A DNA stretch of 64,000 bases from Tetmemena sp. SeJ-2015. Lineage: Eukaryota; Ciliophora; Spirotrichea; Sporadotrichida; Oxytrichidae. The notes beneath the pieces were generated by a model. It ran no database searches and was not told the DNA's origin. It saw nothing but the letters and a program-made list of their open reading frames with translations. Every line of letters starts with the position of its first letter. Positions within the stretch are counted from its first letter, which is position 1. The DNA is taken from contig JAJKFJ010023691.1 of the NCBI GenBank assembly GCA_027382625.1, positions 1 through 64,000 on the forward strand, written 5' to 3'. The translations under genes and the position numbers were made by a program. This document shows positions 36,001-49,256 of this stretch, piece by piece.

Positions 36001-38864
36001 CTTAGCAGGACTTAGGGGGAGCCACTACATAACTCAAATCCTTCTTCTATTCGTTGTTCTCTTGCAACTATTGAGTAGCATACCGACCAGCTGCAAAAAC
36101 TGATTTAAAATTTGATGAATAAATTGTGCAATGTTTTCTTGGATACCTCTGGCTATTCTAAGTGATTTCATATCTTCTTATTGGTAAAGCAGGCTTTCAA
36201 CAGTCACTCCAGAATTCCTCTGCACCAAGGAGAAGCTGCTAAGTTTATTAGTGAATCTCGGATTGTTTGCAGAGTTATGGAGAGTTGTATTTAAACTCTG
36301 TGCTTAGAGAGGAGTAGCGGCTGAAGACTGAGTTAAGTAAGGCATGTTCGCGCTGCATGAGTAAGCTGAAGCCTGATTTATGTTGCTGCTTATTTTCAAT
36401 CTATTAGACATAAATCCATTGGGAGTTAGCTAGAGTCCTGTCAAAGATTAAGAGGCATCATTGAAATAAAAAAGAATGATAATATAAAAGTCCCTTCTCA
36501 TAATTAAGACTAAATATGTTATAAGAAGAGATTATAAATTTTATTGAGATTGGGAACCCTGGAAATTTAAATTTAAGCTGAAGAGGAGAGGGCCTCGATA
36601 ACGGGTTTCTTGAAAATTTCATTCACTGTTGTAGTAGTCTAATAAATATTGTTAAGGATTTGGTTTGTCAACTAGTTTAGGGGTCTCTTTGAAGACTAAG
36701 GTCGAAGTTGAATCCTAGCGGATGCAGTTTATAATCCATAACGACTAGAAATGTTGCTGTTCTGCTGATAGGGATTATTCTAGCTGACTGTTTGGAACAT
36801 ACTAGCTGTCTTATCAGTAGATATCTTTAGATTTGGCTCATAATTATTCTAGAGAATAAAATAAATAGAAGAAAAGTTCTTAAAGAGATTAGATCTTTAT
36901 GATCGCTGTTAACTTTGAGGTTTGTTTACTGGAGTGCGAGAAGAAGAGCCTGGAGTTATTGATTCCTTTGAGTTTTGAATTTCTCCAACACCCTGGCATA
37001 TATGATCTGCTTTAATATTTTCCTTTAACTATATGCTTTCTTTGGCTTAGTCCTTTATCATGACATTTGTTTAATTTTAATCAGCTTTTAAAACAGCTTT
37101 TTAAATATCTTATCCCTCTGCCGTATCATTAAGATTCTCCTTGTTTTTTCCTAACTTGTTTACTCGCTCGCTTTCATATCTTGAATTCTATTCTAGAGGC
37201 CGCGTCCTTAAAACCCTTGAAGTTGACTTCTTCTTATGAGGTTTAGTTCTTTACTTATTATTATGATCGTAGGTTGAATTATTTTCTTAGATTTTGTTAA
37301 GCTAGTTATAAGTGAGTTGCTTCTTCGAGATCCTTGATTGACTTTAATTAGCTGCACTTCTATTTCTAGTATAACTTTGGGCTGGAAACTTCTTTGACAA
37401 CTTCTGTGCATCTTTACTAACGTCACCCTCTCCCCTAGTCGCAGATTCTCTCCCCTAATTAATTATCAATATTAAATATATGATATGGAACTTGAGAAAT
37501 TAAAGCTGAGCTTATATTCATTCATCTTTTGAGCTTGCAAATCAAGGGTTGTGGACAGACCATCAACTTTTTGCATAATCTGCAATTTCCTCTTAGCTTC
37601 AATTCTAAACAAGTCTTCCCTGGTCTAATGACTTTTCAACTCCATACTCTAATCTTGATCCTGCTCCGTCTTAATACTTTTCACGAAAGACGAGAAATCT
37701 CGAAAACTTGAAAGGTTGATTATTATTAACTTTAATAATAAATGTTTTAATGATTTTGTCTTCAGCCTGTATAATGGAGATGTTGGTATTATCAGTGGGC
37801 ATTTAATCCTCCTCCTCTGCTATACCGCCTTCAATTTGAGTGTATCTAAGCTTGATACCTTCAAATTTCCTATTCTCGCCTAGTGATTGCTTCTTGTCTT
37901 CTTGAGCCTACGTTGACGTATCATCCTCATCATTCTAGATTTCTATAAAAGCCTTGCTCTTGTAAATATGCTTGCCAGGTCTAATTTATTTTACTTAAGA
38001 TCTATTCTAAATAAAGAAAGTGTTCAAAATTTCTCTATTTGAAATTCTTATCATTCGCTGTCCACACTATCTACTTGAGGGTACGAAACTAATTTCAGGA
38101 TCATTTATTTCTATGACCTCTGGATCGCCACCGTCTGTGGGTCTTCTGAAAAATACCATGTGAGCCTATCTCTGCTAAGTAGGCTTTTTAGCAGGCACTA
38201 AGTCAGCAGGGTGGATATACTCTGGCTCCGCCTCCTTAGAGGGGCCAAAGAACTCATCTCTGGCGATGCATCTATTCATGTACAGTTTTTACTTAGGACC
38301 AAATAATTGCATGCATGAATAAATCCTATTTTTAGACCTCCGTTGCTTTGCTGTCTCTTAGCTACAACGTTCTAGCACATGGTTTTAATTTTATTCTCCA
38401 TATGATTTGAAAAGGTCTCCTGCTCCTCATTATAGCGCTATATGAGTTTTATATTCTCCTTTCTCTGCACTTTAATCTACTCCCTTACATCCTCGCACTT
38501 GTTTATCTACTCAATATTATTTAATTAAGATGAAATAAAATAACTTTAATCTATATAATATGAGAAAACTCAGAGAGATACTAGTCAATTTTATCACCCT
38601 CGTCAAATAAGTAGTTCCTGTAGATCAGTTTCTCTTGGTCAGACATTTTCGAAGGGGATTTCTTCTTGAGTCGCTCAAGACAGCGCCTCCACTCTTCCTC
38701 GGGGTCGACTCTCTAGCCATTTTCAGATTGGTGAGCTCGTCCATCTTAGTAATGGTTTTGCGAAGAGCTGCTAGTTGAGGCTGTCATGAAACTCTGAGTA
38801 CCGTAGTTGGTCTGAGCCCAAAATAAATAAAAGGTGTAAGAAGAAGCATTAATTTATTAGCCAT
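33050..38864 (-). CDS. Large Q/K/S-rich low-complexity protein, function unknown
   Basis: The ATG at 38862-38864 is separated from the rest of the gene by a 44-bp IES. Excision gives MAQTNYGTQSFMTASTSSSS followed by VDPEEEWRRCLERLKKKSPS. Further coding blocks follow in linear order: RCIARDEFFGPSKEAEPEYI, HMVFFRRPTDGGDPEVIEIN, KKFPAQSYTRNRSAANQSQS, EGGSNFPTAENTVKHQKPKK, and finally KCKKRQTDKCDCCHRLEEES and LTKDALSQALKLAQLLMREV. It is full of TAA/TAG glutamines, which mask it in standard translation. It is probably a >1,500-residue disordered or coiled protein. I did not place most inserts, and the C-terminus is unclear because no TGA in this frame occurs for some distance beyond ~33.05 kb. No family recognised. 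Confidence 0.5.
38815..38858. other. IES three bases after a start codon, 44 bp, pointer AGCC
   Basis: AGCC (GGCT on the coding strand) occurs at 38815-38818 and 38859-38862. Only the ATG lies upstream before the pointer. Excision gives ATG-GCT-CAG (MAQTNYGTQSF) in frame. Confidence 0.75.
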
Positions 38865-39417
38865 ATTCTTATAGAGATGGAGTTTTTTGAATTTCTTAGG
38901 AGGTAATTATTCACTCGAAGATTATAAAAACATAATGAGAATTGAAATAGTCTATCTAAGATTAAGCTATGAAAGATTGAGATTTGGATGGTGAGTGATT
39001 CAAATTTTTATATAATTTCAAATCATAAGAAGAAGATAAAATATCTGATTGGCATTAGTCTTTGTAGGAGAGTTGTTTTAATTTGATTCATTATGCATTT
39101 TTTGCGAAACATCTTCAACTAATTATTCATCTAGAGAAGTCTCTATCTTAATCTTACTCGGTGATGAAAAAAATCTTTATAAATTTTAATTTGGTGAGGA
39201 GTTTGATCTTTTTAGCTTAGTGGGAGATGACTTTTGTTCCATATAATGATTCTTTTAAAATAGTAGTAGTATAGCTTATTGCACTTATGTTGTAATAAGA
39301 AAGAACAAGATCAACCTTTTTTAAATTTTATATTTTATTTCATTTAACTGAACCAATCAAAGTGAAAACGATCATGAGGGAAATCATCAAATAAAAAACA
39401 GCAAAATTAAATAATTA
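38865..39417. other. Intergenic AT-rich spacer
   Basis: About 550 bp between two minus-strand genes. No coding block or RNA gene recognised. It should include the promoter of the 33-38.9 kb gene. Confidence 0.45.
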
Positions 39418-42400
39418 TCATTCTTATTCGATTAAATTAATCTCCTTTTGAATAGTTTCTATCAGTACTATGTGTGATTCTTAACAACTTAAGGAATTTG
39501 AAAATCTTTTTATTATAGCTCATTCTTAATTTAAAAAGAAAAGAATTACAATTTAATTTATAATTACTAGGTCCTTGATCATCTTAGCTTGAGCTATCTT
39601 CTTCTTATAATATCTCGTCCATTAGTTTGTTGAGTTCTTACTCTTTTTATTAAATTTCTTTGCTGGCCTCGCTCGCGTTTTGAGCACCTTCTCTGTTATC
39701 GAAGGAGCCTTAGAAAGTTAAAACCTAGCTCTCTATAGCCTAATTCAATAAATAAGTACATCAACTTAAAATTCAAGTAATTAGGAGGTGAGCTGCTTGG
39801 GATAATCTGAATAGGGATCTTTGTTCTATTAGAAAGTCTAAGGGTTTCAGGAGCAAGAGATTTCTTTTGTTTTTCTGTTTAATCCAATAAAATACAATTT
39901 GAACTTCACAATTGATTAGAAATCATTTCGATATGGATGAGCGATTCAAGATTTATGAAAATTTAATCATGAAGATTGCTATCTATGATGTGAAGCTTGT
40001 CTAGTTCATCTATATTTAGAGAACAATAAATAGTTTGTCTTCATTTCAATTTTAAATCTTCAAGCACCGAAGTTTATAACTTATCACTCTCCTTCCAATT
40101 TTCCTTCATCATCCTTTCACTTCCACTGCTGTGGTTACTTTCATCTCCTTATATTCTCAATATGGGAGGTGTGGTCTGAGCTGTAGTCTATTTGATATAG
40201 TCATTTGATATCTTAGACATCTGACGCTTAGTTTGAGGAAGCTAGCTGATTAAATTATCCAAAGTATTGTATTCAGCGTTTAAGGTTGTAGCTGCTCCCT
40301 ATCTCATAGGAATACTCTTTGCGCCAGGTCGCTTATCAAACTTACTATTTATCTGGCCTCTTTTCAGATTAGGCATCAAATAGCCACGATCTGTCTATTG
40401 ACGTGAGGGTGCATCTTAACTGTTATTCATGAAGGAGTCATTGTCCTCTTCAAAATCCTTGAATCCCATTTGCTGCAATTCCAAGTCAAGCGTGTCTTTC
40501 TTTCTCAAGTCGAGAGAGGATTCTTGGTCGAACCTAGGCCTTTGAGTATTCATCGAAAAGAGGTGAGCAAGATTTTTAAATCCATTGGTTTTGAATTTAG
40601 TTGTCACCTTTTAAACTTTCTAAAGCTTTTCTACATTCTTGGTAAAGAGAGTTTTGGGCCTGCGAATGGGTGACTTCTCAGTATCGTCTGGGTCTGAGAA
40701 TTCAGTCCTTGGAGAGGTATCGAATATCTTGTAACCTCTCTCTTCCTCAAGCTTTTTCTTCTCTGCATCTACCTTCATCAAGATGTATTGCTTTGAAAGA
40801 AAGAATGAATGAAATAGCAATTAAGTAAGTTTTTTATGCTTGATGATATTGATAATTCTATCTTTGTTCCATTCTACATCGACCTTAACTCTTTCATTTA
40901 GTCCTCTAAGTAATTTCTAGTCTATGTCATTCAAGTCCTTAGCCTCATAGCTCTACAGAGTATTTTTCAGGCGTTAGAGGAAAAGCTATCTCACTCTTGG
41001 ATTTTTATGCCTCAACATTTTAAACTCATCCTAGTCTTCCTTATCTAAACGATATAAATGTATCTAAGATTATTAAAAGAGTATGATCTGAATCGGATGA
41101 TGAGGTTGAGGTATCCGAGTCGAGTACGTTTTTCCTTTGAAACTTGAGCAAAAGTTTTTACTTCTTAGTGAGCAAGATGTATGTGAGGAGCTTCGTCTGT
41201 CTTATCATCTTTATCATATTCACACAATCTAGCTGATAATATAACGTAAATAGGATAAAGTTTAAGTGCTCATGTGCGACCTTGTTCTATCCCTTCTTAT
41301 ACAAAAAGTGCTTCTTATGTAGAGGAATCTCCTTGTAGTGTTTCTTCTTCCTAAAGCAAATGCAGTAAAAGATGTAGGAGAGGATATCTAAGGCTCGATA
41401 GGTAAACATCTTCCTAGTGGTGAGGATTTTAAACATCTGCCTGGAGATTTAGTTCGTGATATAGTTGTTGTTAGTGATGAATGATGCGAAGAGCATTAGT
41501 TTCTCCTAAGGTCTAGTAGATTGATTGGTTATCTACTTCTTAAGATGAAGAAAATTGGCAAAAATTAAAATGGATAATCTTTATCAGGGTTTTCAGTCTT
41601 TCAGTGAAGGTAAGTTGTCTTTGTGGAACTTCCTTAGGATCCTGCTGCTGCAAGGTATTGAGGCTACTTCTAATAGTATCCTATTTGAGAGGTCCAACTT
41701 ATATAGTCAAGCTCTTCGCATTGAGATTCCTGGCATTCCCCTCCTCTTCCTTATTTTCCTCTCCCTTATGATGGCTCTCTGCTTACTTGTTTATCTTTTG
41801 CTCCAGTTCTTGCTTTCTTTCATGAATCTAAGATCTAAGAAGAAATTAAAGAGAAGAAGAAGTTTAAGAGTTAAGTTTTGAGATCTATCGAGTTGATAGA
41901 TTCGCTTGATAAGACTTGCATAGAAAAGTCGCTCTTAGAAAATGGCCACGATCAACGCCCCTATGAAAAACAGAGAAGACTGAAAACCTCCCACATCGCC
42001 AAAAAAGTCTGTAACTCCTAATTATAAAGAGTGAATAGCAATTTGGAGTGAAATATAACTCCATAGATTGTCCTCTGATTGTTATCATACTGCTTATCAT
42101 ATCTGAAATAGACTTGAGTGAGCTCATATGTAGAGCTTTAAGTTTCTAGGGTTTCTCTAAAGTTCCTGACATTCCAAAACTCAAGGTCTGAATCAGTTAA
42201 CAAGCCAGAGACATAGTTATCTGAAAGCTGCGCTATGTCCTTCTTGAAATAGATATTTGTCTTCTTAAAATAAAAGCACAATCAAAGCTATAATAATCAT
42301 TACCACTTGTTGTAGCCAGGCAGGAATGACCAGAAGAAAGTGTCATCCAAGTAGCTCTTGATGGGTTGGTCAAAGCTAGTTGAGTCGAAATAGTTGTTCA

Positions 42401-43992
42401 CAAAGATGAAAGACATCTGAATCTATTTGTCCAAGATGAAGGCATTTATCTCTTCGTGAGACTTGCACTTGTTATTGAAGGTCGCGTTATTGCAATGGGA
42501 GACTTGGATGCGCACGTATCTGAATTTATCAGAGTAGTATTCCCCGTATACTGAGTAATTTTTCATTCCCACACAGTAGTAATTATAGATGCCAATCATA
42601 AAATGCGATAAGAATGAAGCATTTTATAATGAATAAGGACTTTATAATGTATTGCACCGATTCTTGATCTTTTGTGTCAAGTCCATAGTTCCCACATTTC
42701 TCAAATGGTATAACTATAGTGCCGTCATTAGTGTTGTATCTCCCACTTCCTGTTGTGCTATCCATCCATTTTCTACTCACTTGCCTGATGTCTACTTGGA
42801 AGTAGGAGGGATCATAGACGTTATTGAAAGCCCAGTCATTTATCAAGAATGCAAAATCAAATCCTCTAAAAATAATTCCATATTAAGAACTGCCAAATTA
42901 ATTTGCATTTTTGGGAAACGTAAAACTACTTACTCTAAAACCTTGACTTCAGAATCGTGATGGATATTCTGGATGAAAGTCTACTTTCGCACATCTGAAG
43001 ATGATTTTTCTACATAAAACATTTTTAATAATCTATATCCCAGTATGGTTTTTTACATAAAGGCCCATTTTTAGCTACTACGATTTTTAATTTATAATTT
43101 GTTCCTGCTTCTTATTAAGGAATTATTAATATCTTGAGCGTTTTAACTTACAAATGAGGACGATACCCTTGTAAATGGCGTAAGCTATCAAGCTGGTCAA
43201 AAGGAAAAAGGATATAGTGGCCCCTATTCTTGTCTTAAATTAGCTATTTAATTGTTAAGACTCCCATAATAAAATCTTTTGAAGATTAAGCTTTTCAAAA
43301 GAATGAGGTAAAGAAGTATTTGCTAAATACTTTGCTTACTCATCTCCTTAATAGGTAAGGGTGACTTGCTTGCCATAGAGGTCGATGGCTTTAAAAGAAC
43401 TGCAGAAACCTCTGCTCTTTTTCTTATGCTCCACATAGTTTTTAACTAAAATAGAGATTAAATTAAAACCTGATTTTGTAAAGAGCTTAGAGTTTTCCAT
43501 TTATACACAATGAATTTAAATCGAAGAGGGACAGCAATGAAATTACTTTTTAATTTAAAATTATTTAAACTTAAAAAATAATTGGAAGTATAAAATAATT
43601 GATTTAATAAGTTATCTTTAATTAACTGAATTTTTTTTTCATTAAATTATTTTCTAATGAAAGAAGGATGGGCGATAATGAGTGAAAATAATAGAATTTA
43701 TATTTTTAAGGATTTCTATTTGAGGAAAAAAATTTGTTCTCTTCTTTATTAAGTTTTTTAGTTCGTCCATCTTTTTTGAACAGCATTAAAACTTAACGCC
43801 ATCCCACATCGCATAGGTTTTTAAATTATTAAAACTAGGAAATGATTTGCCACTCCACTTACTCTCGTACTTAAGAGGGTCAATCTACTTAGCTGCGAGA
43901 AATGACGTTCCCGGGCCATAGCCCGTAGTTGCTCCCCCACTGGCTTAGGAAAGCGCTCCTCTGCGCTGCATGGAAAGTTAACTTTGAGGCAT
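39418..43992 (-). CDS. Two-pass membrane protein, ciliate family, copy A
   Basis: It starts MPQSQLSMQRRGALSQASGG at 43992, then QIDPLKYES. The domain around VEHKKKSRGFCSSFKAIDLY and GKQVTLTYQGDE leads into transmembrane segment 1, TRIGATISFFLLTSLIAYAI, near 43.2 kb. A large presumably lumenal or extracellular region follows (FLINDWAFNNVYDPSYFQVD; FEKCGNYGLDTKDQESVQYI; FRYVRIQVSHCNNATFNNKC; FIFVNNYFDSTSFDQPIKSY). Segment 2 lies near 41.95 kb. The long cytosolic tail is charged and disordered (RGYKIFDTSPRTEFSDPDD; LDLELQQMGFKDFEEDNDSF), with ELNKLMDEILQEEDSSSQDD near the end. The 3' limit (TGA 39418-39420) is approximate; a TGA at 40041 is another candidate. Proteins with the LYGKxVTLTYxG...TRIGxxxS signature form an expanded family in ciliates of unknown role (recalled, not searched). 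The tandem paralogue is copy B. Confidence 0.62.
42594..42645. other. IES in membrane gene A, 52 bp, pointer AAT
   Basis: AAT (ATT on the coding strand) occurs at 42594-42596 and 42646-42648. Excision gives DQESVQYIGIYNYYCVGMKN. Copy B has an IES at the same codon with the same pointer. Confidence 0.85.
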
Positions 43993-44524
43993 TCCTAATA
44001 ATGATTCAAGAATTTAATAATTATTATAGCTAATTAAACACAGCCTTGCTAACCAGGCTATAATTTATTGTTAAGAAAGAGCCCGAACCTAAATTAAGAA
44101 GTTTCTGGTTAGCCTTATTAAAAATTAGGTTATTTTATACCTCCTTTCCTTATTTTACTACTAATGTCAACCTAATAGTACTTGTTCCAATCTCTTTAAA
44201 GGACAAGATTATTTATTTGACCAGATTATTTGTTTCCTTAGTTTACATGAGACAAAGTCTTAGGATTTAATTTCAATATTGCGAGTTTTATTATTGTTTA
44301 ACGTAAAATAAAATATAGACCGAGATGTTTTTATTTAATTTTGATCAAGAACAAAAGTTAATTTAAAGCATAAATTAGAGAAATATAGAAATACTTGAGA
44401 TTTAAAATATATTTATCATAACACTATCAATCTTAATCCTATTAGCAGTCATCATCTATTTGTACTAAAGGTCCTCAGCTTTATCTTTTAAGGATTTGAG
44501 TCATTTATATTCAAATCAAATAAG
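43993..44524. other. Intergenic AT-rich spacer
   Basis: About 530 bp between tandem paralogues B (end) and A (start). AT-rich, no feature recognised. Confidence 0.5.
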
Positions 44525-47500
44525 TCAAATTAAACTGTTTATATTGCTGTCCAATTGCAGTCCTTAACCCTTCTCTTCATCCCTAACTATTTCATCCATC
44601 AGTTGTTTAAAATCTTCATCTTTATTGTCTGTCTGATTGCTCACATATGGAATTGACTATAGAGTATTGACTTCCCTTGTTTGAGCTGAACTTTGATTTT
44701 TCTATTTCTTACTGGATGTTTGCTTCTCTAGTTTGAGCTATTTAAATAGAGTAATCAAAAAGGAATCACCAAAATATTATTGAGTGGCTGCTCATTATCA
44801 AGTAAATTAGTACTACTTTCGTAGGTTTAGTTGGGAACAGGCAGATTTGTCGGATTTAAATTATAAACTAAAAGATATAAAAGTCACTCCGACGTACGTG
44901 TAGCGTGGCTTTTGCTAATTCAAGCCTTCTCCCTTCGCAAAAGCCTAGCTTTGGTCTAATGACTTATTGAACGACCAACTGTCGTTCATGCAAGATGGAT
45001 TATTCAAATGTAACTCAAAGAAGAATGAAAGCTAAACATTATCATCACCATCATTCTGAACTTTTATGTCCATCGTTGTGTTATGATCATTCACTCTATT
45101 GTATCTGGCATCTTCAGCAAGCATTAATTTAAATATATCAAAAATTTAGACTTCATCATTCTCATTCATGGAAGTTTAAGCGTTTTCGCTATCTCTCCAG
45201 TTACTTCTGAAAAGAGTCTAGCTAGCCATAGCCTACAGTCTCTCTCTATCATGGTTAGCAGAATTTTCTTCCTCTTTTAAAGCTGTATGGGGAGTGGTCA
45301 ATGCAGTTGCTTGCCTGGTCATGAAATTACGCATCGTAGTCTGTTGAGAGATGGCCTAAGGCGTGGTACCAAGTATGTTATCAAGTATTGAGGTTTTCTT
45401 TTTTAGGACTCCCTGAAGAGGTGGCCTCTTATCATTAGGCCTTATATCAACTTTAGATTGCTATCTTGCTGGCTTAAGTAATCCTCTAGTCGTCTGTAGC
45501 TTTAAGTCCTCTTTCTAGAAGTCAATTTATTCGTGCTCTGCCTCATCAAAGAAACCCATGTCCTAGAGTTCAATGTCCAGACTATCTTGTTTCCTTAAAT
45601 TGAGAGAAGATATTTGCTGCCTTCTCTTACTTGAAGGAGAGATAAATTCGCTGAAGCCTTGTCTCTAAATACCTTCAGTGTTCAAGGCTGAAGACTATGG
45701 TCTGCCATAAGATAGCTTTGAGGTTATTTTCTACATTAAGGTTTTAGGTCTTCTGATTGGCTATTGTTCTTCATCATTTATGGAGTCTGATATCTCAGTC
45801 CTTGGCGAGTCATCAAATATCTTATACCCCCTCTCATCTTCCATTTCCCGTTTCGCTTCATCAATCTTCTTCAGGATATACTTAAACATAATTTATAAAT
45901 GCTATTCGCTTTAGTATTTCAATACTTCTTGATGACGCCTATAATTCTATCCTTATTTTGTTCCACATCAACCTTGATTCTCTCATTGAGGCCTCTTAGA
46001 AGTTTCTAGTCTATGTCGTTTAAGTCCTTGGCCTCATAGCTCTGTAGTGTTTACTTGAGTTTCTAAGTGAATAAACTCCTTATCTTAGGGTTCTTGTGTC
46101 TCAGCATTTTGAAAGCGTCGCCATCTTCTTTATCAGAGTCTGAGGAGGATGAGGTATCAGAGTCAAGCACATTTTTCCTCTAGAACTTCAGTAGCAGTTT
46201 CTACTTCTTAGAGAGCAAGATGTAAGTGAGGAGCTTCGTCTGCCTTATCATCTTTATCATGTTCACGCAATCTAACTCTCAAAAAATGTCACATATAGAA
46301 ATTAAGCTACCACTCTCCGGCTACCTTCCCCTGCCCTTTCTCATAGAGGAAATGTTTTCTGTGCTTCTTCATGTTTTTGAAATTTTTTTACTTCCTCAAG
46401 CACAAGCAATAGAAAAGGTAGGAGAAGATATCCATGGCGCGATACTTGAACATCTTCCTTGTGGTGAGTATCTTATGCATCTACCTTGAAATCTAATTCG
46501 TGATATAGTTGTTTTGTGTGATGAAGGAAGCAAACAACATTAACTTATCTTAAGGTTTCTCCGAAGTTTTTGTAAGTTACTTCTTTATCTCTAAAGTTTT
46601 TTTATTAAGATGAAAGAGAAATATTTATGAGAGATTGAAACCGATCTGTGAGGGTGAGTTTCTTTTCCAAGTTTTCAGGATTGGTCGGCTGCTCTTCAAT
46701 TGACTGGCTGAATGATTGCTAGCTGAAGGGCCCTATCCTGATAGTAACGCTTTTGTTTGCCAAACTCCTGCTAGTTAAATCGCTCTTCAAAGCTTACTCC
46801 TGACTAACTTCATTCTGTTGTTATTGTTGAAGTCTCTTTTGCTCGTGTATCTAAGATAATAAGTCTAAAGTTTTTTAATGATTTGTACATGAAAGATTTG
46901 TCAAGTTAGTAAATTCTCTGGATCAGACTTGCATAGAACAGCCTCTCTTAGAAAATGGCTACAAGTAAGGCCCCAAGGAAAAACAAGGAAGACTGAAAGC
47001 CTCCCACATCTCCAAAGAAGTCAGTTACTCCTTTATAATAAGAGTTTATAATGAAGATATCAATATTTAATCTTATAATTTACTCCATAGATGGACCTCT
47101 GATTATTATCATACTCCTTGTCATATCTGAAGTAAACTTAAGCCAGCTCAAATGTGCTGCTCTATTACTCAAGCGTTTCCCTGTAATTTTGAACATGCCA
47201 GAAGTTCAAGTCATCTTCATTCAGCAAGCCAGAGAGGTAGGTGTCAGAAAGTTAGGCAACGTCTCTCTTGAAATAGATATTTGTCTTCTTTAAAAGGAAG
47301 AAAAATTAAAGAAGGAATGCATTTCAAAATTCTTATTGTAACCTGGAAGGAACGACCAGTAGAAAGTATCATCAAGGTAGCTCTTAATCGGCTCATCATA
47401 ACTTGTTGAGTCAAAATAATTGTTAACAAAGATGAAAGATAACTATGCCATAGAAGTTTTAATAAACTGCTCTATCTCTTCGTGAGACTTTAATTAAAAT

Positions 47501-48667
47501 TTATATAATATACCATCAATATTGCTCTTTATGTAACTTGCACTAATTGAAGGTGGTAGTATTTTAACAGTGGGAGATTTAGATGCGGACATAGCGAAAC
47601 TTATCTGAGTAGTATTCTCCATAAACAGAGTAGTTTTTCACTCCTACACAGTAGTAGTTGTAAATTCCAATCCCTTAATAAAAAATGCCATAAATGAAAA
47701 GCGAGGATAATAAGTCAATTTATTTTGCTGAATGTACTACACTGACTCTTGATCTTCGGTGTTGAGGCCATAGTTTCCACATTTAGTAAAAGGGATTGAA
47801 ATCGTGCCATCTTTGATATTCGCTCTGCCTGTGGTACTATTATTCTCCACCCATTTCCTACTCACTTGTTGGATGCTGACTTGGAAATAGGTTGGGTCAT
47901 AAATGTCATTGAAAGCGTAGTCATTTATTAGAAACGCAAAATCGAAACCCCTAAAGTAAGAACATTGTTGTTACCATAATATTTAGGCAATAAGAAGAAG
48001 AATTGAAATTTGAAATGATAGCAACTCGAAAAAGATATTTTAGATAAATCTATCTCAAATATTTTATGCTTACTCTAGCACTTTGACTTCATAGTCGTGA
48101 TTTATATTTTGCACAAAGGTTTGCTTTCGCACATCTGATTCTTGCTTTTCTAAATTAGGAAATAAAATATTTCAATCCTCTAATAGCTTAATAAAAATGG
48201 AGTTCACACTTGATATGAACACTCTTGAAATGTAAACTATCTATTACTAACTCAAAATAGTGAGAACTTACGAATTAAAATGACTCCTTTATAAATCGCA
48301 TACGCTATCAAGCTTGTCAGAAGTATGAAAGAAATAGTAGCTCCAATCCTTGTTTTGAATTAACTAGATTAAATATATGATTCGGTGTAACAATTTACTC
48401 ATCTCCTTTGAATGTAAGAGTGACCTATTTCCCATAGAGATCCAATTGCTTGAAAAAGTTGCAGAACTTTCTATGCTTCTTTCTCCTCTCAATGTGGCTT
48501 TTTACTATAAATTCGATAATAAACTCTAAGTTTTACTTACTTTCATATTTAAGAGGGTCAATTTGTGTTGCTGAGTAGAGTGCGTTACCACCTACTCCGA
48601 CTCCCTACCCGCTCAGAGATTGAGAAAGGCCGCCCCTTCGTTTTTGAGAGATTTGCTAGCGTAGCAT
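44525..48667 (-). CDS. Two-pass membrane protein, ciliate family, copy B
   Basis: Paralogue of copy A with the same architecture: MLRQQISQKRRGGLSQSLSG, TQIDPLKYES, then an intron (GTAAGTAAAAC...TTTATAG) leading to SHIERRKKHRKFCNFFKQLD and LYGKQVTLTFKGDE. Transmembrane segment 1 is TRIGATISFILLTSLIAYAI near 48.3 kb. The lumenal region includes EDQESVQYIGIYNYYCVGVK and NYSVYGEYYSDKFRYVRI. Segment 2 lies near 46.95 kb. The cytosolic tail retains YKIFDDSPRTEIS-like, IQRPKTL-like and DFKQLMDEIVRDEEKGQGLQ blocks, ending NSLI at TGA 44525-44527. Lumenal and transmembrane regions are much better conserved between A and B than the tails, suggesting ligand or partner binding on the outside (inference). 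Confidence 0.68.
47669..47730. other. IES in membrane gene B, 62 bp, pointer AAT
   Basis: AAT (ATT on the coding strand) occurs at 47669-47671 and 47731-47733. Excision gives DQESVQYIGIYNYYCVGVKN, exactly the site of the IES in copy A. Interiors (52 vs 62 bp) share no obvious sequence. Confidence 0.85.
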
Positions 48668-49256
48668 TAACTGCTTTTATACTATTGGTTTTATAGTGTA
48701 ATTCAATTTACAAAAGGTGGCTTAATATAATTATAAAGCAAGCAGAGTCAGAGTGATAAATTACACTAAGAGCTTGATCTCTTAAATCTCTTGATGTTTA
48801 TATGTAATTAATTAGGAGTAGGATTTTATTCATTATACAAAGAGTTGAAATTGAATTTCCACAATTTATAAATTATATGTCATAGTTTAAATTCTAATCT
48901 GATTAATATTTTTTTCACATATTTTTTTAATTTACAGGTACGTATGAATTAATAAAATTTTTATTATCCTAAAATAAGTTTACTAATTTAAGTTAAATTC
49001 TACTTATAGTCCTTGCTAAAAACTGAATCTCTTAGTATTTATTGCATTTTGCCATCAGTCTGATATTTTCCACAACTACAATATATTTAAATATGAAAGA
49101 CAGAGTAGGAATAATTTAGGAGTATAAAATCTGAATTAGCTACTATAGATTTGCTTCAGACTGAATTGAGTGGTGATAAATCTTACTAAATCATTTCTAT
49201 GTCTATTTTTGAATCACATTTATTATTAAAGTAATAAAATATATATACAAATTATC
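48668..49256. other. Intergenic spacer between divergent genes
   Basis: About 590 bp, very AT-rich, between membrane gene B (-) and the trehalose gene (+). It should hold both promoters. No distinctive motif recognised. Confidence 0.5.
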
